Positions 7,663-14,583 of a DNA stretch of 16,212 nucleotides are shown piece after piece; positions within the stretch are counted from its first letter, which is position 1, and each line of letters begins with the position of its first letter. The notes beneath the pieces are model-generated. The model saw nothing but the letters and a program-made list of their open reading frames with translations, searched no databases and was not told the DNA's origin. A program made the translations under genes and the position numbers. The stretch is from Aquisalimonas sp. (GTDB lineage Bacteria > Pseudomonadota > Gammaproteobacteria > Nitrococcales > Aquisalimonadaceae). Where the stretch lies: NCBI GenBank assembly GCA_007127625.1, contig SKYZ01000119.1, positions 1 through 16,212 on the forward strand, read 5' to 3'.

Positions 7663-8603
7663 AAACGACGCTGCGGTGGTTGACCGCCGCTTGCCTGCTT
7701 CTGGTGTGTACCGCCAGCTTCGCCAGCGCGTTCGACCCGGGCCGGGCCGACTTCCGCATCAGTGTGGACGGCCTGGACAACCCGTACCGGGTCCTGGCGA
7801 TTCCCGTGATGCCCGAGGCCCGCGTTCACTTCCACAGCCCCGATCTGCCAGCCGCCGCGCTCTCGGCCAGGGCGGACAGCGACACTCTTGCGCCCCGCAG
7901 TGACCGCGGCTGGTCGTGGCACGCGCCCTCGGCCCCGGGACACTACCCGCTGACCTTCAGGCAGGATGCCACCGGCGAGACCATGACCTTCAACATGCTG
8001 GTGATGACGCCGCGCACTGCCAAGGTCAACGGCCGCATCGAGAACTATCGCATCGGCCGGTACCCCCGCAAGCCGTTTCGCGGGCTGGACGTCTACCTGC
8101 CGCCGGAGGGATTCATCCGCGTCGATCCGGCGCTGGCCGGTCTTGCCGTCTCGCCGCACTTCACCCTGGGGCAGTTCCTGTCCAAGCAACAGGCGGGATG
8201 GCCGCGTTTCGTCCTCGTTCGACCCGAACTCCTGCTGGTTCTCGAACAGTTGCTGGAGACGGTGAACGAAGGAGGCGTGCGGACCGACGGGTTCACGGTC
8301 ATGAGCGGCTACCGCACCCCCTTCTACAACACCGCCATTGGCAACGGGGGATACAGTCGTCACCAGTGGGGCGGCGCCGCAGACATCTACATCGACCAGC
8401 GCCGCCCCCACGGCCGCATGGATGACCTCACCGGCGACGGCCGCAGCACCATCGCCGACGCCCGCTTCCTGGCCGCAATCGCCGAGGGTGTCATGGCCGA
8501 CATGGACGTCGAGGGCGGCATCGGCATCTATGGCAGCGCCCCGCACCGCGGACCCTTCGTCCACGTGGACGTACGCGGCTTTCCCGCACGCTGGGAATTC
8601 TGA
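7659..8603 (+). CDS. mepK: MepK/YcbK-like murein endopeptidase (M15/DUF882) with extra N-terminal domain
   Basis: Probable zinc peptidoglycan endopeptidase; E. coli MepK hydrolyses the 3-3 crosslinks formed by L,D-transpeptidases. The 314-aa precursor has a signal peptide (hydrophobic 8-20, cleavage near 24). The C-terminal domain carries SGYRTPFYN and the three zinc ligands H235 and D242 (H-Q-W-G-G-A-A-D) and H302 (FVHVD). E. coli MepK is about 182 aa, so this protein has roughly 130 extra N-terminal residues: a beta-rich Ig-like stretch (about 27-125) and a segment with VNGRIENYRIGRYP before the LGQFL region. The gene overlaps the L,D-transpeptidase gene by four bases, and E. coli ldtD and mepK are also neighbours, which supports both calls. 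The function of the extra domain is unknown; wall or substrate binding is a guess. Confidence 0.85.
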   Translation: MKTTLRWLTAACLLLVCTASFASAFDPGRADFRISVDGLDNPYRVLAIPVMPEARVHFHSPDLPAAALSARADSDTLAPRSDRGWSWHAPSAPGHYPLTFRQDATGETMTFNMLVMTPRTAKVNGRIENYRIGRYPRKPFRGLDVYLPPEGFIRVDPALAGLAVSPHFTLGQFLSKQQAGWPRFVLVRPELLLVLEQLLETVNEGGVRTDGFTVMSGYRTPFYNTAIGNGGYSRHQWGGAADIYIDQRRPHGRMDDLTGDGRSTIADARFLAAIAEGVMADMDVEGGIGIYGSAPHRGPFVHVDVRGFPARWEF

Positions 8604-8651
8604 CCCGGCCTACCCAGAGCAACCTCCCGGCGGCGGGCTTTCCTGATCCCC

Positions 8652-8681
8652 GCCGGCAGGAACCGGCACGCCGCAGCGTGC
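8652..8681 (+). repeat. Two short hairpins between mepK and the VOC gene
   Basis: GCCGG/CCGGC (8652-8656 and 8663-8667, loop 6) overlaps a second stem GCACGC/GCGTGC (8666-8671 and 8676-8681, loop CGCA). No T-run follows, so this is not a canonical terminator, but it lies where transcription from the ldtD-mepK pair could end. Confidence 0.3.
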
Positions 8682-8720
8682 TAACCTGACCCTGCAGTAG
8701 CGGTAAACCGGAGGTGCGTG

Positions 8721-9140
8721 ATGCCCGGACTGAACGGTGTCCTGGAGACAGCGCTCTACGTGGAGGACATGGACCGCGCCCGTGAATTCTTCGAGGGTGT
8801 CATGAACCTCGAGCCCTTCACCGCGGACCACCGCTTCACCGCGTACGATGCCGGCGGCAGTACGATTCTGCTGTTGTTCCTGCAGGGAGCGACGCTGGAG
8901 ACGGTGGTGCTGCCAAAGGAGATGGGCACCATTCCACCCCACGACGGCGAAGGAAGGCTGCACGTCGCCTTTGCCATTGCCGCCGCGGACCTGCCCGATT
9001 GGGAGGCCCGGCTGGAGCGTCACAGCATCGCCATCGAAGGCAGAACCCACTGGCCCCGGGGCGGAGAGAGCATCTACTTCCGTGACCCGGACGGGCATCT
9101 GCTGGAGCTGGCAACCCCGGGCGTCTGGCCGACGCGGTGA
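8721..9140 (+). CDS. Glyoxalase / VOC-family metalloprotein
   Basis: Small single-domain protein (139 aa) of the vicinal oxygen chelate superfamily, which includes glyoxalase I, dioxygenases and bleomycin or fosfomycin resistance proteins. It has the paired beta-alpha-beta-beta-beta layout: ETALYVEDMDRAREFFEGVM at the N-terminus, then LHVAFAI with H81 and FRDPDGHLLEL with E129, both at usual metal-ligand positions. Family members act as dimers. ATG 8721 is preferred over GTG 8718 because GGAGG (8710-8714) lies 6 nt from the ATG. It follows mepK by about 117 bases and probably has its own promoter, though none is clear. The substrate cannot be told from sequence. Confidence 0.85.
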   Translation: MPGLNGVLETALYVEDMDRAREFFEGVMNLEPFTADHRFTAYDAGGSTILLLFLQGATLETVVLPKEMGTIPPHDGEGRLHVAFAIAAADLPDWEARLERHSIAIEGRTHWPRGGESIYFRDPDGHLLELATPGVWPTR

Positions 9141-9171
9141 CGCGGGACCCCCTTGTAGGACGAGTACGCAT

Positions 9172-9262
9172 GTAGGGCGGATCTCCGGATGCGCCGATCA
9201 AGCGTCGATGAACTGCCTTGGTTTCCATGTCTGTCCACGGCGGACCTAAAGGTCCGCCCTAC
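9172..9262. repeat. REP-like palindromic element
   Basis: GTAGGGCGGA (9172-9181) is the reverse complement of TCCGCCCTAC (9253-9262), giving a 10-bp inverted repeat that bounds 91 bases. The right part contains an almost loop-free palindrome with arms GGCGGACCT (9239-9247) and AGGTCCGCC (9250-9258). The GTAGGGCGGA end is typical of extragenic repeats found many times in gammaproteobacterial genomes. It lies between the VOC gene and the 3' end of the zinc-ribbon gene, a usual location for REP or BIME elements. Confidence 0.65.
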
Positions 9263-9309
9263 GCGTGTCGGAGGGGGCCTCCCGGCTGCTCGGCAGGGAG
9301 GGCCCGGGC

Positions 9310-9687
9310 TCAACGACCGCTGAGCGGCGTGCTGCATGCCGGACACACCCTGTGCCGGGCGGTGATCCGGGTGGTCGGGGACTTCTCCTTGTTCCTGTCC
9401 CAGCAGTGGGGGCAGTAAAGCGCGTCATCGTTGGCGAACTGGTAGCACCCGATCCGGGTGGCAACGGGTTGGTCCTCGCCGCCGCCCCGGGACTGCCGCA
9501 GGCGCAGGTTCTCCGCTTTCAGTCCGTCGACCTCCCGCTGCAGAGTCTCCACATCTTCCCGGGCACCGGCGAGTTCGCCGCTCAGGGCATCCAGGGATCG
9601 CGCCCATGCCTGCGCATCCTTCTCGTCGGCCTGCCGCATCCCCTCCACGAGCGCCATCGCTCGCTCAAGCCGTGTGTCCGTATTCAT
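9310..9687 (-). CDS. Small coiled-coil protein with C-terminal zinc ribbon, function unknown
   Basis: I do not recognise a characterised family. The 125-aa product has no signal peptide or membrane segment. Residues about 5-66 form a charged, heptad-like helix ending in VETLQREVDGLKAENLRLRQ, a likely coiled coil. After a Gly-rich linker the C-terminal part holds C81 and two CxxC knuckles, C92-x2-C95 and C115-x2-C118, the arrangement of a zinc ribbon. A cytosolic, oligomeric, zinc-binding adaptor is the most that can be said. ATG 9687 is well supported by GAGGAGG about 4 nt upstream. The gene diverges from the AbiTii gene across 263 bases, so a functional link or shared control is possible but unproven. 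Confidence 0.75.
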   Translation of the reverse strand: MNTDTRLERAMALVEGMRQADEKDAQAWARSLDALSGELAGAREDVETLQREVDGLKAENLRLRQSRGGGEDQPVATRIGCYQFANDDALYCPHCWDRNKEKSPTTRITARHRVCPACSTPLSGR

Positions 9688-9858
9688 GGGCCTCCTCTGT
9701 GGTCATCCCGTCGCCCCCCGAGGGGCCGGTGGTGCGAGTTTCGGGTAGCACCTGTCATCAGCGCAAGGGGGCAGTGCCGGTCTGCCGAGGAACTCTGGGC
9801 GAGGACTCTGCGCAAATGTGCGAGCCATATCACACACTGTTTCCCGGGATTCTGGTGG

Positions 9859-9864
9859 TGTAAC
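9859..9864 (+). promoter_or_regulatory. Weak extended -10 candidate for the AbiTii gene
   Basis: TGTAAC (4/6 match to TATAAT), preceded by TGG, forms an extended -10-like motif about 90 bases before the start. No convincing -35 is present. A GGCCGC/GCGGCC inverted repeat (9901-9906 and 9917-9922, loop 10) lies downstream in the expected 5' UTR and could be structural or regulatory. Confidence 0.2.
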
Positions 9865-9950
9865 TCGTCAAACAGCGATAACAGGCCATTACCAGGAAGG
9901 GGCCGCACCGATCCGAGCGGCCACACGAGGTACAACAAGGAGGAGGCACC

Positions 9951-10610
9951 ATGGGGTCCACAATGCACACCTTGCGGGAGATGGCGGAGGATCCGCAGGC
10001 ATCACTCTCCGACATCCTGGAGAAGGCACTGTTGCAGGCGACCGTTCTGCGCCAGAAACCCATCCAGCAGTGGCTTCGCCGGGAGCGTGACGGCTACGCA
10101 GCCGATGAACCGGTTCCCGACTACCGGCGTGCCGAAGGCACCACGCTGCTGGCCTGGCGACCCGGCGCCGGCTGGATCCAGGCACCGGTGGACGAGACCA
10201 GGATTGCCGGCCTGACCACGGCCGAGTTGCGCATGGATGTTCCGGATCTGCTGCGCAAGCGCGACCGGATCATCAAGGACGGTGGCGTGCGCGAGGAACT
10301 GGAAGGCTCCGTGCAACAGCGACTCCAGGCCGAAACCCACCTGGACACCCGGCTCGCCCTGGTGGTGCCGGCACGGAGCTACGTACGAATCCTCGACACC
10401 CTGCGCCTGGCGGTGAAGGTGTGGTCGGATCGCCTGATCGAGGCCGGGATCGAAGGGCACGGCTCCGCGTTCACCGGCGAAGAGAAGCAGCTGGCACAGC
10501 CCATTGCTGACCAACTGGACGAGATCCTGGCCGAAGCCGCCGCGCTCCAGGCGGAACTGCCACCGCCGACTGCGCCCGGCTTCATGGCGCGTCTGTTCGG
10601 GCGGGCCTGA
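9951..10610 (+). CDS. AbiTii-domain protein (possible phage-defence protein)
   Basis: The 219-aa cytosolic protein matches the AbiTii pattern as I know it. An N-terminal helix pair (SLSDILEKALLQATVLR) is followed by QQWLRRERDGY (40-49) and VPDYR (55-59), equivalent to the family's 'W-x3-E-x2-GY...PDYR' block. The second half (about 125-200) has RSYVRILDTLRLAVKVWSDRLIEAGI then GHGSAF and EEKQLA, also usual in these proteins. AbiTii is named after an abortive-infection protein, but biochemical activity is unknown for most members. The C-terminus ends in an amphipathic PGFMARLFGRA tail. A strong AAGGAGG (9937-9943) lies 7 nt before ATG 9951. No toxin, nuclease or restriction gene is adjacent; the divergent zinc-ribbon gene is the closest partner. 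Confidence 0.75.
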   Translation: MGSTMHTLREMAEDPQASLSDILEKALLQATVLRQKPIQQWLRRERDGYAADEPVPDYRRAEGTTLLAWRPGAGWIQAPVDETRIAGLTTAELRMDVPDLLRKRDRIIKDGGVREELEGSVQQRLQAETHLDTRLALVVPARSYVRILDTLRLAVKVWSDRLIEAGIEGHGSAFTGEEKQLAQPIADQLDEILAEAAALQAELPPPTAPGFMARLFGRA

Positions 10611-10633
10611 CACTCCAGCGGGGACTGTCCCCC

Positions 10634-10663
10634 TCCCCGGCCGGCGTCACCGCCCGCCGGGGA
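10634..10663. terminator. Strong hairpin between convergent genes, candidate bidirectional terminator
   Basis: Arms TCCCCGGC (10634-10641) and GCCGGGGA (10656-10663) pair perfectly. After one C-C mismatch the stem continues as GGCG/CGCC with loop TCAC. It sits between the stops of the AbiTii gene (10610) and the diguanylate cyclase gene (10678). Flanking stems GGGGAC/GTCCCC (10620-10632, 1-nt loop) and GGGGA/TCCCC (10659-10671) compete with it. No T-tract follows on either strand, so termination is an inference. Confidence 0.45.
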
Positions 10664-10677
10664 GCATCCCCGTACAC

Positions 10678-12129
10678 TCAATTGCCGAAGTCCAGGGCCA
10701 CCTGGTCCCGGCCGCCCGCCTTTGCCCGGTAAAGCGCCCCGTCCGCCCGAACGATGAGGTCGGAGAGCGCATCATTTTCCCCGAGCTCGGCCACGCCGAT
10801 GCTGACCGTCACCCTTTCCCCGGATGACGGAATCACGGCATCCACAGCCGTCCTGAGGCGCTCCGCGAGTTCGGCAGCCGCCTGGAGACCGGCGTGCGGC
10901 AGCAGCACCAGGAATTCCTCGCCACCCCAGCGACACAGCCAGTCGGCTTCACGGAGCTGCCGGCCAACCAGGTTAGCGACATCGATCAGGACCTGGTCGC
11001 CAACCCCGTGGCCATGCACGTCGTTGATGGCCTTGAAGTTGTCCACATCCATGAAGATCAGCGAGATCGGGTACTGGTAGCGGCGGGCACGCTCAATTTC
11101 CTCGCGGGCGATCTGGTCGAGTTTCAGCCGGTTCCACACACCCGTGAGCTGATCGGTATTGGCGAGCTTGTAGAGCTTTTCCTGGTTTTCCAGCAGTTCC
11201 TGCTCGACCCGCTGTCGCCGGGCCGCCTCCCGCACGAGCTTGCGGTTGAGGCGCGCAATGCGCATGGTCACGAGGCTGATCAGCAACATCGCGGCAACGG
11301 AGCCGAGCGCCATCATGTACGGCCAGGTCCGTCCCGGCTCGGTGTATTCCTCATACAGGAACCCGCGCAGATCCACCGGCCCCTCGGCCATTCCCAGATC
11401 CACGTAGCTCTGGGCAATGGACTCCCAGCGCGCGGGATTCATTTGGCCCAGCTCCACCAGGTCGGGCATGACAAGTTCCCTGATGCGCTCGGCCTCGAAC
11501 CGCAGGTGCTCCCGGGACTTGTGGGGAGCATACTTACGGTGGATGAGGTCGACCGTTTCGTCGATGTGATTCAGGGCGTAGTCCCACCCCTTGAGGCTGG
11601 CATCGCGGAACGCCTCGACCTCCCGTGGCTGGTTCTCGGCCAGGTCTTCGCGGGTGATCAGTACGTCATTGTAGAAGTTGACCCCGTACTCCCGCGGACG
11701 CAGCAACCGGTAGTCGATACCCTGTTGTTCGAGGAAGTGGGGTTCGTTGGTCTCGTAACCATCGTAGGCGTCGGCCACGCCGGTAATGAGGTCATCAAGG
11801 TCAAAACTCGTTGGCACGAGCTCGAGCTGATCCGTGTCCATCCCTTCGCGCCTTAACATGGCCAGGAGTTCGGCACTCTCGGGAGGGGGCATCAGCATCA
11901 GACGCTTGCCGGCGAGGTCCAGCGGCGTATGAATGCCGGAATCCGCGCGAACGATCCAGACGATGGGCGAGGTCTGCATGATGGCAGCCAGGGCCACGTA
12001 ATAGCCGGCGAACTGGAACTGATGGGTCCAGCGCAGCTGCAGCGTGAAATCGGTCATCGCCTGCGACGCGGGCGCCGCCAGGCAGGCGATCAACAGCAGC
12101 AGAAAACGGTGTGTGAGGCGCAGGCGCAT
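10678..12129 (-). CDS. Diguanylate cyclase with periplasmic THI5/NMT1-like sensor domain (internally shortened)
   Basis: Synthesises c-di-GMP. The 483-aa chain has a signal sequence (about 8-24), a substrate-binding-protein-like periplasmic domain of the NMT1/THI5 type (25-265), one membrane segment (about 268-288), a coiled-coil linker and a C-terminal GGDEF domain (about 325-480). The active site GGEEF (402-406) and the inhibitory I-site READ (393-396, five residues before) are both intact, so the enzyme should be active and product-inhibited. The sensor begins normally (LQLRWTHQFQFAGYY) but then jumps at residues 45-49 to AIMQTSPIVWIVRADSGI, lacking roughly 50 residues normally found between these blocks. 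ATG 12129 follows an AAGGGAG Shine-Dalgarno. It appears monocistronic, with a 21-bp palindrome upstream that may be its operator. Confidence 0.9.
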   Translation of the reverse strand: MRLRLTHRFLLLLIACLAAPASQAMTDFTLQLRWTHQFQFAGYYVALAAIMQTSPIVWIVRADSGIHTPLDLAGKRLMLMPPPESAELLAMLRREGMDTDQLELVPTSFDLDDLITGVADAYDGYETNEPHFLEQQGIDYRLLRPREYGVNFYNDVLITREDLAENQPREVEAFRDASLKGWDYALNHIDETVDLIHRKYAPHKSREHLRFEAERIRELVMPDLVELGQMNPARWESIAQSYVDLGMAEGPVDLRGFLYEEYTEPGRTWPYMMALGSVAAMLLISLVTMRIARLNRKLVREAARRQRVEQELLENQEKLYKLANTDQLTGVWNRLKLDQIAREEIERARRYQYPISLIFMDVDNFKAINDVHGHGVGDQVLIDVANLVGRQLREADWLCRWGGEEFLVLLPHAGLQAAAELAERLRTAVDAVIPSSGERVTVSIGVAELGENDALSDLIVRADGALYRAKAGGRDQVALDFGN

Positions 12130-12251
12130 CGCTCCCTTCCGGTGGCTGCGGGGTCACCTGGCAACAGAACACGGACTCGTTTCCTCGAATCCGCCACCCC
12201 GCAAAGTAAGCAGGCCAGCCGGGCCGCAGGGACCACCACGTTGCGACCAGC

Positions 12252-12272
12252 ATTCGCTCACTTTGAGCGAAT
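12252..12272. promoter_or_regulatory. 21-bp perfect palindrome, candidate operator for the diguanylate cyclase gene
   Basis: Arms ATTCGCTCA (12252-12260) and TGAGCGAAT (12264-12272) are exact reverse complements around CTT. It is AT-richer than its surroundings and lies about 125-145 bases before the diguanylate cyclase start. On the minus strand TTGAGA (12288-12283) and CAAAGT, 17 bases apart, form a weak promoter whose -10 would fall inside the palindrome. No T-run follows either arm, so an operator is more likely than a terminator. Confidence 0.5.
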
Positions 12273-12396
12273 AAGGGAGCAGTCTCAAACTGATCGGTCC
12301 AGAATTGCGGCGTACGTCACGCTAGAAGAGGAAGCTCACCCCGCATGCCCCACCCCGATGCCCTGACGTCATCATCCACCGGCAACGCCAGGGACA

Positions 12397-13413
12397 CTAG
12401 GCTGGGGCACCCGGGGGGATCAGCACCGCGGCCCCCGTCAGCCGCCCGTCCCGCAAGTCCGACAGGGCCTCGTTCGCCCGCTCGAGCGGATACCTGGTGA
12501 CCTCGGTGCGAACGGGCACCTCCGGCGCCAGCGCCAGGAACTCCGTGCCATCCTGCCGGGTGAGATTGGCCACGGAGTGGATGCTGCGCTCTTCCCAGAG
12601 CAGGCGGTAGGGGAACGACGGGATGTCGGACATGTGAATGCCGCCGCTGACGACACGGCCGCCGGGGCGGACATGCTTCAGCGCCCGCGGCACCAGGCTG
12701 CCCACCGGCGCAAACAGAATGGCCGCGTCCAGGGGTTCCGGCGGGTCATCATCCGAGCCACCGGCCCACACCGCACCCAGGCGGCGGGCGAACGCCTGCG
12801 CCTGCTCATCGCCGGGCCGGGTGAATGCGTAAAGCTTCTGTCCGCGGGAGATGGCCACCTGCGCCAGGATGTGCGCCGCTGCGCCGAAGCCGTAGATGCC
12901 CAGCCGCCGGGGTTCCGCCCCACCCGCCATGCGCCATGAACGGTAGCCAATGAGGCCGGCGCACAGGAGCGGTGCCGCCTCGGCCGGCTCGTACCCGGAG
13001 ACCGGAAAGCAGTAGCGGGCGTCGGCCACCGTGTACTCGGCGTAGCCGCCGTCCAGGGTGTAGCCGGTGAAGCGGGCGTTGCCGCAGAGATTCTCCCGGC
13101 CTGCGCTGCAGGCCTCGCAGTCGCCGCAGGTCCATCCCAGCCAGGGTACGCCGACCATGTCACCCTGGGTGAACCCGGTGATGCCGTCGCCCAGTGCCGT
13201 GATTTCGCCGACGATCTCGTGACCCGGGATGACCGGCAGGCGCGGATCCGGCAGCTCGCCGTCCACCACATGCAGGTCCGTACGGCAGACACCGCAGGCA
13301 TGGATCCGCAGCTGGAGCTGCCCCGGCCCGGGTTGCGGCACCGGAACGCTCTCCTGGCGCAGCCGCTGCCCCGGCGCGTGAAGGCGCATGGCCTGCATGG
13401 TCTGGTGGTTCAT
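12397..13413 (-). CDS. Zinc-dependent alcohol dehydrogenase (MDR superfamily, TIGR02822-like)
   Basis: NAD(P)-dependent medium-chain dehydrogenase of 338 aa oxidising alcohols or reducing aldehydes in the cytosol. Catalytic zinc ligands are C43 (ACGVCRTD), H65 (PGHE) and probably C151 (LLCAG). Structural zinc ligands are C96, C99, C102 and C110 (CGDCEACSAGRENLC). The Rossmann motif is GIYGFGAAAH near 172-181. The pattern fits the 'zinc-binding alcohol dehydrogenase family' close to TIGR02822, whose substrates are poorly defined. ATG 13413 is chosen because AGGTG lies 8-9 nt upstream; the frame continues to 13509 without a family-like N-terminus. The gene diverges from the yghU-like gene across 179 bases, and both could serve detoxification of electrophiles or aldehydes. 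Confidence 0.88.
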   Translation of the reverse strand: MNHQTMQAMRLHAPGQRLRQESVPVPQPGPGQLQLRIHACGVCRTDLHVVDGELPDPRLPVIPGHEIVGEITALGDGITGFTQGDMVGVPWLGWTCGDCEACSAGRENLCGNARFTGYTLDGGYAEYTVADARYCFPVSGYEPAEAAPLLCAGLIGYRSWRMAGGAEPRRLGIYGFGAAAHILAQVAISRGQKLYAFTRPGDEQAQAFARRLGAVWAGGSDDDPPEPLDAAILFAPVGSLVPRALKHVRPGGRVVSGGIHMSDIPSFPYRLLWEERSIHSVANLTRQDGTEFLALAPEVPVRTEVTRYPLERANEALSDLRDGRLTGAAVLIPPGAPA

Positions 13414-13499
13414 GCACGGGCACCTGCTTGAATGGCGCGAGGACAACTTCAGCTTACCAGAGCGGCCTGTTCGGGCACTGCCACCAGACGCGGACTGTC

Positions 13500-13528
13500 T
13501 TGACGTCAACGTGGTTGGCGCTCATTGT
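13500..13528 (+). promoter_or_regulatory. Possible promoter and overlapping palindrome for yghU
   Basis: TTGACG (13500-13505) and CATTGT (13523-13528) are 17 bases apart, matching 5/6 and 3/6 of the sigma70 boxes. The -35 is embedded in the perfect 10-bp palindrome TTGACGTCAA (13500-13509), so a dimeric regulator could control it. Transcription would start about 58 bases before yghU. Confidence 0.35.
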
Positions 13529-13592
13529 TCGTGATCGTACAAAGTTGCGAGCCTGACGCTCGGACGTTCACCCCACAACCCGGGAGATCCGA

Positions 13593-14474
13593 ATGGCCGA
13601 TTCCAACGGAACCTACACTCCGCCGAAAGTCTGGACCTGGGACAAGGAAAGCGGTGGCAAGTTTGCCAGCATCAACCGGCCCATCGCCGGGCCCACCCAT
13701 GAGAAGGACCTGCCGGTGGGGAAGCATCCGTTGCAGCTGTATTCCCTGGCCACACCCAATGGGGTGAAGGTCACCATCATGCTCGAGGAACTGCTGGCCC
13801 TCGGCCACGCTGGGGCGGAGTATGACGCGCACCTGATCAGGATCGGCGAAGGCGAGCAGTTCAGCAGCGGCTTCGTCGCCACCAACCCGAACTCGAAGAT
13901 CCCGGCGATGCTGGATCAGAGCACCACGCCGGCGACGCGGGTGTTCGAGTCCGGCTCCATCCTGTTCTACCTGGCGGAGAAGTTCGGCGCATTCCTGCCC
14001 ACCGGGATTCCCGAGCGCACGGAATGCATGAACTGGCTGTTCTGGCAGATGGGCGCGGCGCCCCTTCTGGGCGGCGGCTTCGGGCATTTTTATGCCTATG
14101 CACCGGAGTCGTACGAATACCCCATCAACCGTTTCGCCATGGAAGTGAAGCGCCAGCTGGACGTGCTGGACCGCGAACTGGCGGACAAGCGCTACGTCAT
14201 CGGCGACGAGTACACCATTGCCGACATGGCAATCTGGCCGTGGTACGGCGCGCTGGCCCTGGGGCGGCTTTACAAAGCCGGCGAGTTCCTGCAGGTGCAC
14301 ACCTACGAGAACGTGGTTCGCTGGGCCGAAGAGATCGACCAGCGGCAGGCCGTACAGCGGGGGCGCATGGTCAACCGGACCTGGGGTGAGCCCCATCACC
14401 AGCTGCCGGAGCGCCACGACGCCAGTGATTTCGAACTGAGAACCGGCGACAAGCTGGACGCCGGGAACGGCTGA
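13593..14474 (+). CDS. yghU: YghU-type glutathione S-transferase / disulfide-bond oxidoreductase
   Basis: Cytosolic Nu-class GST homologue of 293 aa. It begins with the long N-terminal extension typical of YghU, containing INRPIAGPTHEK with N28. The thioredoxin-like domain (about 47-130) has the TPNG motif (T54-G57) in the glutathione site, NPNSKIPAM with the cis-Pro loop (P104), and FESGSI with E119-S120. The helical domain (about 140-260) includes YVIGDEYTIADMAIWPW. The C-terminal RTWGEP...LPERHDASDF block is diagnostic for this family. E. coli YghU binds two glutathiones and reduces disulfides and organic peroxides. GGGAG lies about 7 nt before ATG 13593. Nothing is missing, and length matches the E. 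coli protein closely. Confidence 0.93.
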   Translation: MADSNGTYTPPKVWTWDKESGGKFASINRPIAGPTHEKDLPVGKHPLQLYSLATPNGVKVTIMLEELLALGHAGAEYDAHLIRIGEGEQFSSGFVATNPNSKIPAMLDQSTTPATRVFESGSILFYLAEKFGAFLPTGIPERTECMNWLFWQMGAAPLLGGGFGHFYAYAPESYEYPINRFAMEVKRQLDVLDRELADKRYVIGDEYTIADMAIWPWYGALALGRLYKAGEFLQVHTYENVVRWAEEIDQRQAVQRGRMVNRTWGEPHHQLPERHDASDFELRTGDKLDAGNG

Positions 14475-14502
14475 CACAGGGAGTTGACGCACTGAACGCC
14501 GG

Positions 14503-14569
14503 ACCGACGGGCACGGGCTTGTCGGTGTGCCGTACTCGGCCTATTCGTAGGGGCGGCTACAGCGCTACG
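14503..14569. repeat. Inverted repeats between convergent yghU and HIT genes
   Basis: ACCGAC (14503-14508) pairs with GTCGGT (14521-14526), loop 12. GGCAC/GTGCC offers an alternative pairing. Further on CGTAG (14546-14550) pairs with CTACG (14565-14569) around a GGGGCGG core that resembles the REP-like ends at 9172. Neither has a T-run. It may act as a weak convergent terminator or be a decayed repeat. Confidence 0.3.
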
Positions 14570-14583
14570 GTCTCGAGCGGGCG

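Noticed and set aside
7590..8564. 324-codon minus-strand reading frame opposite mepK
   Set aside because: Shadow of a gene whose zinc ligands and signal peptide are clear; its own translation has no known motif.
9817..9834. CRP-like TGTGC...TCACA in the divergent zinc-ribbon/AbiTii region, tempting given the nearby cyclase
   Set aside because: The half-sites are 8 bases apart instead of 6 and one half-site is imperfect, so it does not fit a CRP dimer.
10894..11856. 320-codon plus-strand reading frame opposite the diguanylate cyclase gene
   Set aside because: Antisense shadow of a protein with intact GGEEF and I-site.
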